Origin: Chaunax sp. Z400 | Lineage: Eukaryota; Chordata; Actinopteri; Lophiiformes; Chaunacidae | Reading direction: 5' to 3' | Assembly (NCBI GenBank): GCA_037577475.1 | Contig: CM075201.1 | Location: 11,017,501 to 11,081,500 of the forward strand | DNA length: 64,000 bases | In this document: positions 13,093-26,733 of the stretch, piece after piece | Layout: each line of letters opens with the position of its first letter | How positions within the stretch are numbered: the stretch's first letter is position 1 | The notes under the pieces: model-generated | What the model was told of the DNA's origin: nothing | Database searches by the model: none | The model's input: only the letters and a program-made list of their open reading frames with translations | Translations under genes and position numbers: made by a program

Positions 13093-13518
13093 ACTCTTCA
13101 GACCTGGTCAAAACCACCACACATCTGTCACATCTGTCACAACTTTCAGTCATCATGGAGCTAGACTTTGGACATTTTGATGAGCGAGACAAGACATCCC
13201 GTACCCCACGGGGCGGACGCGCGAACGGACTTCCCAGCCCTACCCACAGCGCCCACTGCAGTTTCTACCGCACACGCACTCTGCAGGCCCTCACCAATGA
13301 GAAGAAAGCCAAAAAGGTGCGCTTCTACCGCAACGGAGACCGCTACTTCAAGGGCATCGTCTACGCTGTGGCCAATGACAGATTTCGCACCTTTGACTCG
13401 CTCCTGGCTGACCTCACACGCTCACTTGCTGATCACATCAACTTACCACAGGGTGTCCGCTTCATCTTCACTATTGATGGCATGCGCAAGATCTCAACCT
13501 TGGATGAGCTAGAGGAAG
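13093..13518 (+). CDS. dcx: dcx coding exon 1: doublecortin N-DC domain
   Basis: The acceptor is TTCTGTTCCTAG at 13081-13092. ATG at 13155 starts MELDFGHFDERDKTSR, the characteristic DCX N-terminus (DCLK1 differs here). NGLPSPTHSAHCSFYRTRTL and KKAKKVRFYRNGDRYFKG follow, then the first ubiquitin-like doublecortin fold, ending LDELEEG at donor GTAAGC (13519) in phase 1. Doublecortin binds and stabilises microtubules in migrating neurons; this exon supplies most of N-DC, the domain that nests between protofilaments. The exon is intact and strongly conserved. An overlapping open frame at 13168-13512 is a shadow. In unit 2 this exon is deleted. Confidence 0.97.
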
Positions 13519-15927
13519 GTAAGCATATTTATACCAATGCATCTTTATGAGATAAGGGATCATTTGCGTCGTCAGATTCTTAGTTTCCCCGGTAGAGTTG
13601 CTGTAAGTGAGACATTATAGGCCACCATGTTAAAGTTGATCTGCGGTTTCAAGTCATTTCGTGTGCTGAGAAGATTTAGAGGCATAACATTTCCAGTTCT
13701 GAGATTAGATGTCTTATCTTTTCAGTCTACTGTAGACTCCTGTGATCTCGATGACTTCTAATCTGAAGGGTTACTTTGGATATGTTACATGGTCGACGTC
13801 TCTGAACTCTAAACTTAAGTTGATCTTAGTAGGACTCAGTGGTCTCAGATTTGAGTTATTATCTTTAGACTTTGGTTCATAATGAGCTGTAATGTCAGCT
13901 CTCTGTGCCCAGCAGGATAATAAATGGTTCATTAACAGACGACATGCAATTCTTTAAAGAAAACTCCAGTCACTGCCAAACATCTCCATCAGCTTCTACG
14001 CTAACAGTGGGGAGGAAATGCCATTAAAATGGCTCCTTTTTGTATTTTATATCCACAGATTCTGCAGAATAACCACGTTTCCTACTCTCACCAATCAGTT
14101 TGCCAGAGCAGTGTAAATGACAGACAGCCTCATGAACAGCAACGCATCGTGTATTTGGCTTCAGAGGACTGATCAGAAGGGATTTATGTGCTTGGAGACT
14201 CATGTTATACAAGTTGCCAAAGATGATTTGGAATCCTTTTTCAGTGAATGAATGAAGTCTTTGCTTGGCACCAGAAGGGATGATCCATGCGTTGACCTGT
14301 CTGTGAAAACCTGTGAAACCTTTGTCTCACTGCAGCAACATAAAGCTTTTATACAGGAAGTAGGTAGGGTTGATATGAAGATACAAAAGTAAAAGTTCTG
14401 TAACATCTATGTAGTATACTTGTTGAATTCTGTTTGTTGAATTCTGAATTCTGGGGCCAATCCCAGTCTGTTTCAGCCAACAACCATCGACCTAGTGTTT
14501 CTCAAGAATTGCATGAGAAGACCCAGTTAAATGACCTGCCTTTGAGTTCTGGTCCTGAGGAATGAGGAAGGGAATTTAGGGTCAAGCTAGATGATAAACC
14601 GCAGCTTAATATGTTGGAAATGATCATCTCTGCTCCTTGAGCTGCTTGTAGGAGAGACAGGAGTGTGTGCTGTTCTTCCTGTGTATGTGTGGTGACTGCA
14701 GTAAAAGAAGGGGCAGCACAGTCAGCATTGTGGGTAGCGGGGGGGCATTTCATCGTGCTTCCTCTTGTGGGATGTAATTAATTGCTCAATGTCCTCTGCG
14801 CTGTGTAATCATGTTCTGTGCCTTTGTCTTTTGGCATAATTTCTCTACATTTGGTCTAATTGTTGCCTTCTGGATTCCCCTTCAGTCGAAATTTCTCTTT
14901 CTCTCAATCGCTCTCCCCCTGCTGCTTTTTGTCCTTACCCAGACTCCTCTCCCTGTCTGGGCAAGAACAGGAGCATCTGCTGTAAAAGACTGCAGGTCCG
15001 CAAATGACAAGGAAAATGGAGGATTATGTTGAGGATCTACACAGAGGCTGTAGAATTTATTAGCTCCCTGAAAAAATAGTGCTTAGCCTCTATATGACTT
15101 AAGTCCCCCGTTAATTACCAACCAGGAAGTCTATCACTCTTATCAGGTTTCAGGAAGGATGGTTGTCATAATGTAGTCTAACAAAGCCAGGGATGCTTTA
15201 AAATCAAAACACAATGAATCTTTAATAAGTGAAAATGTGTCTCTGCTGTATTGCTGTGAGGCAGGTATCGTCGGCCTGAACTGTGTCTGTCGTCTCATGA
15301 GAGAAATTTAAACTCCCCTTTCTTTTTTCTTCAGCGCCATTGTGAGTTATGGCATATTAAGGAAGTCTCATATACATTAACGTTAAACTGTTAGCTTATT
15401 TCCGTCCTCGGGAGGAATTTGACTCATTACTTTAAACGACCAATGTTTTTTTCAAGCTACAAAAGCAACCCTTGAATCTCATTGGCCTCTAACCAACCAG
15501 AAACTGTAGCTTTGGTGTTATCAGATATCCATTCCTGAGACTCCTGCCGCTCACTTAATATGATGGGAATGATTGGCTTTTGGTTTGTGGTGATCCAAGG
15601 ATCAAAAATAACATTTTGAAAAACCCAACAGCATCACGTCTCTCCAGAAACAATTATCTTGTTACTCAAAGTGTGGCTGGGATCAGTTTCTACTCTCCAA
15701 AACAAACGAAACCTACACCATGTGCAGTGTCTGCAGTTTACTTCGGCAAAGTGAAATGATTTTTCATTATGATGATGTTAAATCAGATTGATGTGAAGTG
15801 AAATCCAAGATGGTAATACATTTGAGGTTCAAATGTCTGCGTGGACACCTCTGGGGAATCTCAGGTGTCAAAGTCGATTTACTGAGTGCGTTACGACCCA
15901 CTAACCCAGTTCTTTTTGCCGTCACAG
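13519..15927 (+). other. dcx intron 2
   Basis: The intron is defined by GTAAGC at 13519 and the acceptor CCGTCACAG ending at 15927. No further exon, RNA gene or strong repeat was recognised in it. Confidence 0.8.
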
Positions 15928-16268
15928 GGGAAAGCTATGTTTGCGCCTCGGAGAACCTCTACAAGAAGGTTGACTACACAAAGAACGTCAACCCCAACTG
16001 GTCTGTGAACGTCAAGGCCTCAGCGAGCCAGAAGAACATGCAGTCCTTAGCTGCCAGGGCTGCCGGCGAGGCCAGAGAGGGCAAGGATTTTGTACGACCC
16101 AAGCTAGTGACGGTGATGCGGAGCGGTGTGAAGCCGCGCAAGGCTGTGCGCGTCCTGCTCAATAAGAAAACGGCACACTCCTTTGAGCAGGTGCTCACCG
16201 ACATCACAGAGGCCATTAAACTTGAAAGCGGCGTGGTGAAGAGGATCTACACACTTGACGGCAAGCAG
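15928..16268 (+). CDS. dcx: dcx coding exon 2: end of N-DC, linker, start of C-DC
   Basis: The exon enters in phase 1, completing the Gly of EEG|ESYVC. It reads ESYVCASENLYKKVDYTKNV, then NPNWSVNVKASASQKNM, a short linker, KDFVRPKLVTVMRSGVKPRK, AVRVLLNKKTAHSFEQVLTD and ends YTLDGKQ at donor GTACGT (16269), phase 0. This is the known DCX exon structure: the end of N-DC, the inter-domain linker and the first half of the C-terminal DC domain. The linker (QSLAARAAGEAREG) differs from the mammalian one, as expected for a fish. No frameshift or stop is present. The open frame upstream (from 15798) and beyond the donor is intronic read-through. Confidence 0.97.
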
Positions 16269-19200
16269 GTACGTCTTCCCTTTAGCCACTGTCCAACCAC
16301 GATGTCTCAGGTAAAGACAACCAAAGTTTATTGGGTCACGATATGCCTATGGATACACCAAGCTCTTAAAGGCTTATTATGTCAGGATTTGTTTAATGGA
16401 AGAACTGGAAGGAAAAAAAAGCAGGGTTTGAAGCTACACAATAGGGAAATGTGTGGTCAGGACTCGGGACAGTTCATCATTCATACATCCACCCACACCC
16501 AGGCAGGTATCAGGATCAAAGGAAAGCAGGAAACTAAGTTATCTGCTCAGAAATGACAAAAAAAAAAGGACAAAATTATATTGACCACTCCTACCTTCGC
16601 TCAGCAGTGACACGACAGGTCCATGGTCCTCATGGACCTTTTTTTTTGAACATTCGTGGGAAGAACCTGTTCACACAATGGCCGTCATTCTCTGGTCTTT
16701 ATTCTGACTTTCGGTCTGAGGCAACATGCTCTCCTGTTTTGTGGTTCAGGGCAATAATATCCAGTCCACTGGCCTTTGTTGGCCAGGTATTTTCTAAGTT
16801 GATCTGTCATTGAAGAGCTCAAAAGTCCTGGGAAGTCTCACTGCCTCACACCCATTCTGGTTGTGTACAAAGGGCCAAACCCTGTGTTGTGTTTGATCAT
16901 TTTTGTCCCTATTGTTACTCTATGTGGGGTGGTGCACACTGGTACTTAAGTGTTGGTCAGTTAGAAGATGAATCTAAAAAAAAACCTTTGCTAATATGTG
17001 AAAGTAACTAATGTCAACGAGTGAAGCTTGTAAAACCTTCTCCTCTGAGAATCCTTAATGTTACACATGGATATTTGTGGATGATGATTGTAATTTTTTT
17101 AGTCAGCTTTTTGGAAGATGATTCGCTTCAAATCCTAGAAACCATCTATCAGACACTGGTAACGTCTGGATTCTCAGCATGAATTCTCATTTTGAGATAA
17201 TGCTGTAGAACTGGGCTGTCACAGAACACAGGGCAACCGATCAATAATAACCTTATCTGATCTCTGGTGTTCAATTAAAGGCCCCCTAGGCTGTTTAAAC
17301 CAAACAGAATTCAGGCCACTGCAGTCTGAAAAATGTTTGTTCTCCACTGGGTGGCTGTGGACACTACAAAATATGCACTACATCAGACAAGTATGAGATT
17401 AAAGATAATATAGTGTCTCTAAAAGAAAAGATACATTTTTAAATTTCATCATCTGCAAATATTGCCTTGACCTGAACATATAAGCTGGGCAGACATTCTT
17501 TAGTTCACAAGAAAAGTTTAATCATACATCAGAATATGTTTTTGGTTTATGTTTAACCCACTTACGCTCCTTCATTTGCTTACCTGCTAAATTCAGAATA
17601 TATTTTTCCTGCAGAGATTTCTTCCCAAAAATAGATGCTAAATGGCACAAGTCAAGCTGCAGCTCCTTACATTGGTAAAGGCAGAAAAAGACAGACTTTC
17701 CATGTCTTCTATTGATGCAATCAAGCACATTGTAAGAGGATGCATTCGCTATTTGGCTTGACAACAGTCACATAAGGTTCAATACTACCATAATAAAGGT
17801 AATTGATTCCTTGTGTGGGCTAGCATCTCCAATAACGCCTTGAAGATCAGCAGAATATTTACTAAATAGAGGTTAAGTGGAATGGAAATGTGACACAGCT
17901 GTAAATACAGCTGGAACAAACATGTAATAATGGCCAGAGCTGATTGAATAATCCATATGAAGCACACAACACTATTTTTCTCAACACACCTGCAGAAGGA
18001 CGATGATGTTTTTTTTTTTTTCATGTTCAGGTTTTATTGAAAGAGTGTTGAGGTACAGCCACCTGGATTACTCTCATGGGGGACTGTAGAAAGGTCTGTG
18101 ACACAGACTGTTCACTATATCATTTATATCAAATGTGTGCCGCTCTATTAAGTAATAAATGAAACGTGGGTGAGCGGTGGGGCCCGACAGACAAGTTTGG
18201 ATATGGATACGGGTGGCGTGTCGAGACCTTCTGACTACAAACACATTCAGCAGCCATGATGAAACGTGTCTTGCAGATAAACCCCGATGCTGATCCTTTG
18301 TCTTGATCGTGTCAAAGCTCACAGCTGTTACTGACTGCACACATTAAATACCTATGCATCCCACACTATTGTGAATCACAGTTAATTAAAAGAGATGGAG
18401 ATGTGGCGCAAGTGTGAAACATGTGTAGATATGTACCCAGACATCTGTTCTCCTGTCCGCTCTTTGATACGGTTTAATGTTCTCCTGTTGGAACCTGTTT
18501 CTTATGTTATTCTCTACAGATGGACTGGGATTGGACCTTGCTGAGCTCCTTTAGTTGCTAGACTACTTCATTCTTTTCCTCTTTATTTATAAGGCCTGAA
18601 TCAGATGTGCTTTGGAGGAGGGGAGGTGCACTGAAATGATAGATGGGAGAGTTTTAATCTGATGCGCTCTCCCAGGGGTGCAGTCTGGCTGCCCCAGGTC
18701 TTGTACTGGTTTTCCTAATGTTTCTAAATTGTAATCACCTTTATAGAATATGCTGTTTTTATATTTTTTTATTTTTGTGGTTGGGTTGTAGTTATGTTTG
18801 ACTCCTCTTTTTGCCCCTGTCTTGCTTTAATTTCTTTGCCACTCATTTCTCATGATTTCCTCAGAGCCACCGTATGATAGCGATCCCAATCTGAACATAT
18901 TGATTCCGTTGTCATCACCGCAGATGTTAATGAATTATTTCATGATTAGTGTCCATTAATCACTGCTTGATCATGCCAGGGACTCCCAGTTGGATTGCAA
19001 AGCACAGAATCACATCATTATGGTGTCTTTGTGCGTAAAAGCACACTGCAGCTGCTCCGTGGTGGAGGTAATATGGTAGAAGCAGTATTGATGCAGTGCC
19101 CGCCCCTCCCTGACTCGCGCCGATCCTGCTCTTTCCATTGCATTGCGATAGCTGCTGGGACCGGTTGCTAGGAGACCACATCCCAGGCACAAAGAGAGCC

Positions 19201-22200
19201 CAGCTGGTGTGGACTGGTCTGTCAGACCATATCCTGTAGTGGGTGTGAGAGTTTACTATCAATGCAAGCCTTTGGATTAAAAATCATGTATTTTCAACGA
19301 TATAAAACCATCATTGGGTTCTAATTGGAAACATGATGCGCTGTAGCGTTTGCATGTGTAGTTTTAAAGGATCGGTTTGGAATCAAAAGGTGATCAGGTT
19401 GTGCAGGGTTTTTTGAAAATGCTTACTTTGTACTCTTGAGTCTCCTCTTTCCCTTAGTGCTGCAGACTCTGAAGACAGCCTGCCCTCCTGTCTTTGTCAG
19501 CGTTGTGAGCAAAATCACTCCCATTTTCTCCTCAAATGCTGGTGGTGCTTTTCACTTCAATCACGAAGGGTGGGGCCTGTGAATACAGTGCTGGTTTTCC
19601 ATTCTTAGAGCAAATTAGCATCATTTTACATTTGCTGACGGGTAATAATTATTCCGTGTGATTAAAATAAATACTTGATTTGCCCTCATTGCCTCTAAAG
19701 GCTACATTAAACTGAAGGGATTTTATTTAATTGCTGGGAGCCATTTTGTACTATTTTCTTTCTGATAGAAGTGTCGTGTAGGAGAATAGTTCTGATTTGC
19801 ATTTAAGATCCATGCTCATTTGTCTGGATTGCACATTATGAAGGTTTTCATCTAACAGATGCCAAATCTAAATGTCCTTATGAGTTAACTTAACCAGTCT
19901 GCATTGCAGAGGGCTGTTTAATGGATCCGAGTGCAAATTATTCTCTCCAGGTTTAGAATTGAGGTTTAAGGTTAAGGTTTAAGTTGGTTTTCTTTCAGCA
20001 AAGAGCCACAGAAGAAGATCAAATGGATAAATTGTGCACAAGGTCACACTGTTATTGTCAGACCAAAAGATTCCCGTTTGCCTTAAAAGTTGAGTGAACT
20101 AATTCACATTATAGGAAGTGGATACAGGCACAGGTTTAGGGCTTCTTAATGACTACAATTCTTCCAGTAATAGGGAGAAAAGCCTGCTCTCCCTTGGTTA
20201 TCAGTGCTCTTGCAGTCTGCCTGCTCTCTGCCATGCTGCTGAAGCAGTTGTCATGGCAATAAGCTCCGCCATGATAGATTCATTTGGTGACAATGGCTGT
20301 AATACGCTGAGTCTGCTCTTTACATTGGGTCTTACCTGCGTGCTCTCTGTCACTTATCCTTCAACGCAGCTCACTGCAGCCACATTTCACTCGTTCACAC
20401 TCGCATATACGCACATGGTGTTAAAGAGAGGCAGACAAGAATGCTGACAGTGAGGAGGCCCCATGCAGATTAAACATTTCGAGCAAAGCCTGAATCCTGT
20501 CACAACCTTCCTACACCAGCACCACATCAACAAGTGAGCATGACCTGGAGGGAAGAGGAGGAAACACAATTTAATAATACTGAGGCCACATCAGTCAGCC
20601 AAATGGAAAACCTGTTTCCTACGGGTTGGGGAGGGCTGGGGTTGAAACAACATCATGCACCAGCTGCTCCCAGTGACTGTGCAGATATCGCTGGCTAAGT
20701 AGCTCATCTGGGCTCCAAATGCATCCGGAGCACCTACAGTAGCACGCAGACACCGTGCACTAAGTTCACAGACAGGTCAGACAGGCAGCTGGCTGTTCCA
20801 ATCATTATTGCAGTGGGAAACGCTCAAAAAGTGGCTCTCTTTTATAATTCCATCCATTGGATTTAACTTTACCCCATAATTATATACATCAACTGAGCTG
20901 TTGCTACAACGGGCAACAACCTAGCATGATCTTGAAGCTATGATCATTTTTTAATAGTCTCTATTGCCTGTGAGATTTTTGGAGGAATATTCCATTCGAT
21001 GCAGAGGCGTTGATATTGATCCTGTCTTTTTTGTTTCCAACAATGACAGAAATGGTGTGGGAGTTGCAAAGCCTGTATCTTTCTTGCATTTTCTCTCTTG
21101 CATAGCACATTTCAACATTTTAATGAGAATTTATGTGCTCACTGTGAGATTTGTTTGGTTTTTTCCCCCCACTTTTTATTTCAATGCTCTGCCCTCAACC
21201 CTGCACCATATCAAATTCTCTGCTAACGTAACAAACACAGTGAAATAGAAAACATCATATTTTCAAGGTTTATTCATTTTGTTTCCAGCTGACCCGATTG
21301 AGAGCAGAACAAACCCCTCGTAAACGTATCTGAGATTGCTCCTCTTTGTAATCTTTTTGAGCACAGCAGATTAGTGTTATCAGCTGGATTTGATTCTACC
21401 GACTGGCCATTTGCTGATGCATTAATGCCAGTAAGTAAGTCTTTATTGTTTGTCAGATAAGCACTGATTAGAGGAGCCACTTAGGTCATGAATCAAAATG
21501 GTATTGAATAATTTTACTTGTGCACAGAGATCAATTAACATGGCTGTGCAGAGTCAGAAGTGGGACAGGCACTGGACCTATTGCTCTGAATTTGCCGCTG
21601 CAGTTAAGACGAGCAGCTGCTTACTGAAGACAAAGGATGCATGAGCTTTGTTTGAAGATGTTTCCTGCTGCTTCACACACAAGCTGCTCACCCTTCACCA
21701 TCTAAGATGTTGAATGTTTTGCAGACCGTTTTGTTTGATAGGTTGGTTGTTTGGTTTAAAGACATTTAATTACACTGTAAATGATTGCCTTCACAAAATA
21801 TGTATCCTATCACAGGTTAGACATCAAACATTGATTGATTGGGTTATTTTTCAAATTCAAATTGTTTCCCAAAGAAAGTATGAAGGTATCTCAAATAGTG
21901 CATCTCTAAAAGGTGAAACATTACATCTCGCTGGAGCTGTACTGATACCAGTATCTGACGTGCCTCTGAGACAGCCTGAAGTTCTGGAGTCTCTACTGGC
22001 GAGTGCTGCTACGCATTCGTTTTTTAAGAAACAGGATGCTGCTAGGCAGTAGCAGGATACACTTTAACAGATTTTGTACTCCACAATATACAATGTTCAT
22101 GAACACAGTTTGTGTAACTTCAATCCCATTCATACACATACCTGGTTAGTCTACAGATCTTAAAAAATAATATGTTTGTTTTTTTAACGACTTGTATCAG

Positions 22201-25200
22201 ATCGGTACTTTAAAGGTATTTGGACAGATAAATTGGCATCAGAACATCTCAAGTCATTCCCAGTTTTACATTTAAATGAAAAACTGTCCATTAAGAGGAA
22301 TGATAGAAATTCCACTAACTTGTGGTCCACTCAGTGGTCAGCCTCTATACTTACCGCTTGATCACCACAGCCTCCCTACCATTGGCTAGTGTTGGCCTAA
22401 AGGAATGCTAAATAATTCAGTTGTTGTAGTTGGTGGGTCTCTGTGTAGCTTCTGCTGGTGTTGGTGGTTTTTGGGGGCGTTATTTGGTCCTGACAGCTGG
22501 TGAGGCAGAGATTAGGCAAGGACTTGGTGGGACTAAAAGGGGTGGTGGGCACATGGAGTATGGAAGAAGCCAGTTTTTCACAACACCCCACCCAAATGCC
22601 TCAAAAACACACAAATAGATATGTGTATATACTTTATACTTATGTGCAGTGTGTCCACACTATACATAAACACTGATTCTGATTTATGCATTGCATATAC
22701 ATTATGTAAATCTGCAGTAAGATGGAGCTTTCTGTTATCTTCATGCTGAATGTCAGAGTGTCCTGCTGTAGCTTTTGTTGCCAGGTGGATCTGGTTGACA
22801 AAGACGACTGACCTTTTCAAACGGAGAGAGAGGATGCCTCTTACCTATTTCCAAATGTTCACAAGCCGGCCTGCTCTTTCCTCACTGCAGCCATGATTCA
22901 AAGGGACTCTGACATTTTCTATTTGATCTGATCACATGCAAAACGGAGTCAATTTCCACAACATTTCTATCAACTGTAGACAGATGTGGGACCAAAATTC
23001 ACAGAAACGTTTGTTGCAGAAACTGTTAATCCATGATAGGCATCCCATGTGAGAGGAAAAACGGATGAGGATCATGATGATGATGGTATTAATCAGAAGG
23101 CTGCTCACATGCAGGTTCAGATGATTGATACACATGAATTATTGGTGGGCTTAATGATGCAGAGGACTGGTCAAGATCTGCACTGTAAATGTACAGAACA
23201 GATCTGTAGGGAATAGGATTAGTGTGAGTGTTGAGAAGGATTCAATGACCTGGGCGCTCTCTAAAACATGGGGTTAAGCCCAGGTTGTCTCGAAGTATAC
23301 TTAATGCACTGTGTAAAATGTGTATATGTATAGTTTTTGCATTTATCTACAAATTGAAGCACCAACAATTCGGGATATTTTGCTTCTGTTTCAGTCCCAG
23401 CTTTGAGAGAAAGAAATGATTTCAAAAGTCAACAATTAACTAATTCCTAATGCAAAAATCCAGATTTCCCGTATATGTGTAATGTCTAAATGCATGAAAC
23501 AGCTTTGCCTGAGAGATTTATATCGAATCCTGTCTTAGGACGGTGAGTGGACAGGTAAATAAATTAGTCCTGCCGTTAGACACCTGCAGAGAGGACTGCC
23601 ATGATTATCTAAAATGGAGATTGTGTTAAGACAGATTAAGGTAGCAGCCTGTTGGATAAACACTTTATCTCTTTAATCAGCTTTGAAAACATGGAGGAGC
23701 CTCTATCCTCCTGCCCAGGCCCAGCCCATTTCCATCTCATCTCCTCTTCCTGTGGCCTTACGAGAAAAAAGTGCTCCTAATGCTTCCATCTTTGTCAGGG
23801 GCACTTGTTGTCACACAACAGTTTAACCTAATGAAAGTAACATGTACCTAATCTCTTGATAATGAACACAAAGGAAAACCCATATTTGCAGCTTGTCAAT
23901 TAGCCAAGGCTGAAAAACCAATTACATTTCGATCCCTGGAGTCAAAGCACCATCTCTGTACCTCAGCAGGGATCTACCAAGCCTGTATCCAGGATATCTT
24001 GTGGGACACGGAGAGAGTACAGCTGTTGGATGCCTCGCCAGAGAGTCACCACCACACACTTAGAGCTTGTCTAGCAGGACAGAGAATCAGCATGGCAGCT
24101 GCTGGGGTGGGGTGTTCCCAAATTATCTGCAGCTCATAGTTTGGATGTGTATCACAAAGGAAACCTCAAAGCATCTTGGCTGTCCTGGCGAACATCCCAC
24201 TCGGGGTTATCTTTGGGTTCCGGGCCACTCGGGGAGCAAATTCAATGTTCAAATTCAAATTCACCAAAAAGAATCCTGTGAATAATAATAACATTTTTGT
24301 TGGGATTGAAAGGCAAACTGGAAATGGAGGCGAGATGCTTTGTAACAGTTCTCATCTAAGGGGAAGCACAGCTTTTAGCTTGAATGACTTTAATAGTCAT
24401 GCCTGAGTTTGTTAAAAGGCCTGTCTAATGGAGAGCAGAGGGTGTGGCCCAAAGACATCTGTCCACTACGGCCATATTGTGTCAACAGCTGCTATTGAGA
24501 GAAAAGACCCAGGGGAGTGAAGTTGAATCATTTAAACGTTACAGGAAAGGTGTAACATTATACTCTCTGTTTGGGTTTTATGTGCCTTTGTGTGTGTTTT
24601 TGTTCCATGCACTCACTGGGGCTCAAGGCATGTTAGCATAACAAGCAAGACCGAAAGGAAGCCGACAAACACCTGAAGCCAACTAAATCCCTCGGCTGGC
24701 ACACAAGGAAGACTTTTACTGAGTGAATTCATCCACACAAGGCTGTGTGTTCAGAGTTCATCCTTTTGTTGAAACAAATCAGCATTTGACATTTTAATTC
24801 ATCACATCTGTCAGCACATCACGCTTCCTCTGCACAGCTATTAGGAAAACTATTGCCTGTATGGACGACATTTTTAATAAGTCCTGAATCAGCATGTCAA
24901 ATGCACTTTATTAATTATTAATAATCGAACACATATGAGCAGATAATCCTCTTTTGGTAATTGCACAGTCTTGGATTCCTCAACTCTTTCAATAAGTGCA
25001 GTAAAGCTGACATTGTAACCATGCCAGAGCATGCCTCCAGGAATGGTAGTGTTGATCTCAATCACTCAACCTCTTTGGTTCCACATAGAAATAAGTCCAA
25101 CATTTATGGGACACGTTGCCATGAACTTTTGTGCAGACATTCATGGTTCACAGAGGAAGAACTTCAGTGCAATGTGATCCCTGACTTTCCCTTTAGCGCT

Positions 25201-25566
25201 TCCAGCAACTTCACATTTGTGTTTTATATGGTAAAATATATAAACGTTTGGATGGTTTGCCATCATGTTACGTTCACACATTCATCCTCCTATCAGGACG
25301 AATCATATTAAATTTTGTGGTTCCTTAACTCTGACATACAGTAGTGCCAACAGGTCAAAGTTTAAATTGTCCAATACGTTTTTCATGATTTAATACATAT
25401 AAAATACAATTGGCCTCAGCTGTACTATGTCAACAACTGGGAAATGTTAACATGCTGAAGCACAAAACTATAATGGAATATGGTAAACATATGTGCCGAT
25501 GCAATGATGCCAGATTATTATTATTATTATTATAGGTCTCATGTTTTCTGCCTTCTGGCTTCACAG
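16269..25566 (+). other. dcx intron 3, 9.3 kb
   Basis: A large intron between two recognised dcx exons. No nested gene was recognised. At 16617-16639 there is a 9-bp perfect inverted repeat (AGGTCCATG / CATGGACCT). Around 19.60-19.86 kb a TAAT-rich stretch with an octamer ATTTGCAT (19796-19803) looks like possible conserved regulatory DNA, but this cannot be tested from one sequence. The duplication breakpoint used in unit 2 lies at 24487-24492. Confidence 0.7.
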
Positions 25567-25669
25567 GTTACCTGCCTTCAAGATTTCTTTGGTGAAGACG
25601 ATGTATTCATTGCATGTGGACCAGAGAAATTCCGCTACGCCCAGGATGATTTCTCGCTGGATGATAACG
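25567..25669 (+). CDS. dcx: dcx coding exon 3: C-DC end; last dcx exon present
   Basis: The acceptor is TGGCTTCACAG at 25556-25566. The exon reads VTCLQDFFGEDDVFIACGPE, KFRYAQDDFSLDDN and ends in phase 1 at GTGAGT (25670). AQDDFSLD is the DCX rather than DCLK form. It is 103 nt, the usual size, and completes the microtubule-binding C-DC domain. What should follow is the serine/proline-rich tail (spinophilin- and phosphorylation-regulated in mammals). No such exon is seen up to 64 kb. The next same-strand exon belongs to pcca and enters in phase 0, so a direct splice would be out of frame and reach a stop after roughly 45 residues. Confidence 0.96.
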
Positions 25670-26699
25670 GTGAGTGTGACAGCAGTGGTCTGTATTTTAT
25701 CATTGTCAGTCATCATCAATAAGAACTGTATATGCATGGGCACAGATCCTGGTGGAGACAGAGGGGGTAGATTGTATTGCATTTAATAGATGCTCGGTAT
25801 CCTGCTCAGCGGACTGAAACTATGCTGAACAGGCATACATCACGACCATTTTCCCCTTTGAATGAAAGGAAGTGCCGTAAAAGTGCTGGGGCCAAATTCA
25901 AATAAATAGCAGCAATATACCAAAAAATATGTTGCTTTTTACACGTAAATATAAAAACACAGTTTCTGATTTTCTATACTTATTTAAAGAAATAAAGACA
26001 GAGAGCCAATTAGAAAAGAGTCTTATTATTGTATAACTACCTCATTTTATTGTGAAAATACTGTATGGCCTCCCCATAAAATGCCTGCTTTTTGAGTTTG
26101 GTTTGTCAGTATGTCCATTCAGAAGGACCCTAACGTTAATATTTCACATAAATTGAGCCTTCCAATAATGGACATTGTACACAGCATAAAATAGGAAGTG
26201 GAGTAAAAATCCACTTGTGTCCTATTTCTCTCAGCTTGTAGTAGCTTATCACCCCCACCCTCCATTTAGAGCTGGATTATGCCTCTTGCTTTTCATAAGT
26301 GTAAACTGCACAGTGCATCAAGTTACATTTATTTATTGAATGTGTCATGAGACCTAAATTACTGCAGTCACTAAAGGGTTAGTTTTCTCAATATTCTGGA
26401 CTCTTTCTGTATTAAAGAGACTCCTTTACTCTGAAATCTCAGCCCATCTCTCTGGTGAACAATATTGTGAGACAGACCTCATGATTACATTATAAAAGAC
26501 ATTTGGGGAAAAACAAATAATGAAACAAATCTGGAGCTATTCAGTAAGAAAAAAATATTTTAAAATGTAATTTAACATAACAAGTTTCTGTGATATGACC
26601 CCTGTTTGCCAACTTTACGCTTGAGCACCTAAAATGTGGACTATTGTATGTAGAGTGATGGCTAAGTAGTTCCTGGGGTGTCATTTAGTACACAAGTGT

Positions 26700-26733
26700 T
26701 CCATTATGGACTCATTAGAATTACCATAATGGA
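26700..26733. other. Perfect 10-bp hairpin in the dcx-pcca gap
   Basis: TCCATTATGG (26700-26709) and CCATAATGGA (26724-26733) are exact reverse complements around a 14-nt loop, and both are kept in the unit 2 copy. The stem is too short for a typical pre-miRNA. Possibly a relic of a small inverted-repeat element. Confidence 0.3.

Noticed and set aside
15798..16556. 252-codon open frame taken as one protein
   Set aside because: Only 15928-16268 is dcx coding; the flanks are intron read-through beyond a clear acceptor and donor.
24961..25311. 116-codon frame, identical in both units
   Set aside because: The identity is explained by the recent duplication; there is no homology, no codon-like conservation signal can be inferred from such young copies, and it is intronic to dcx.
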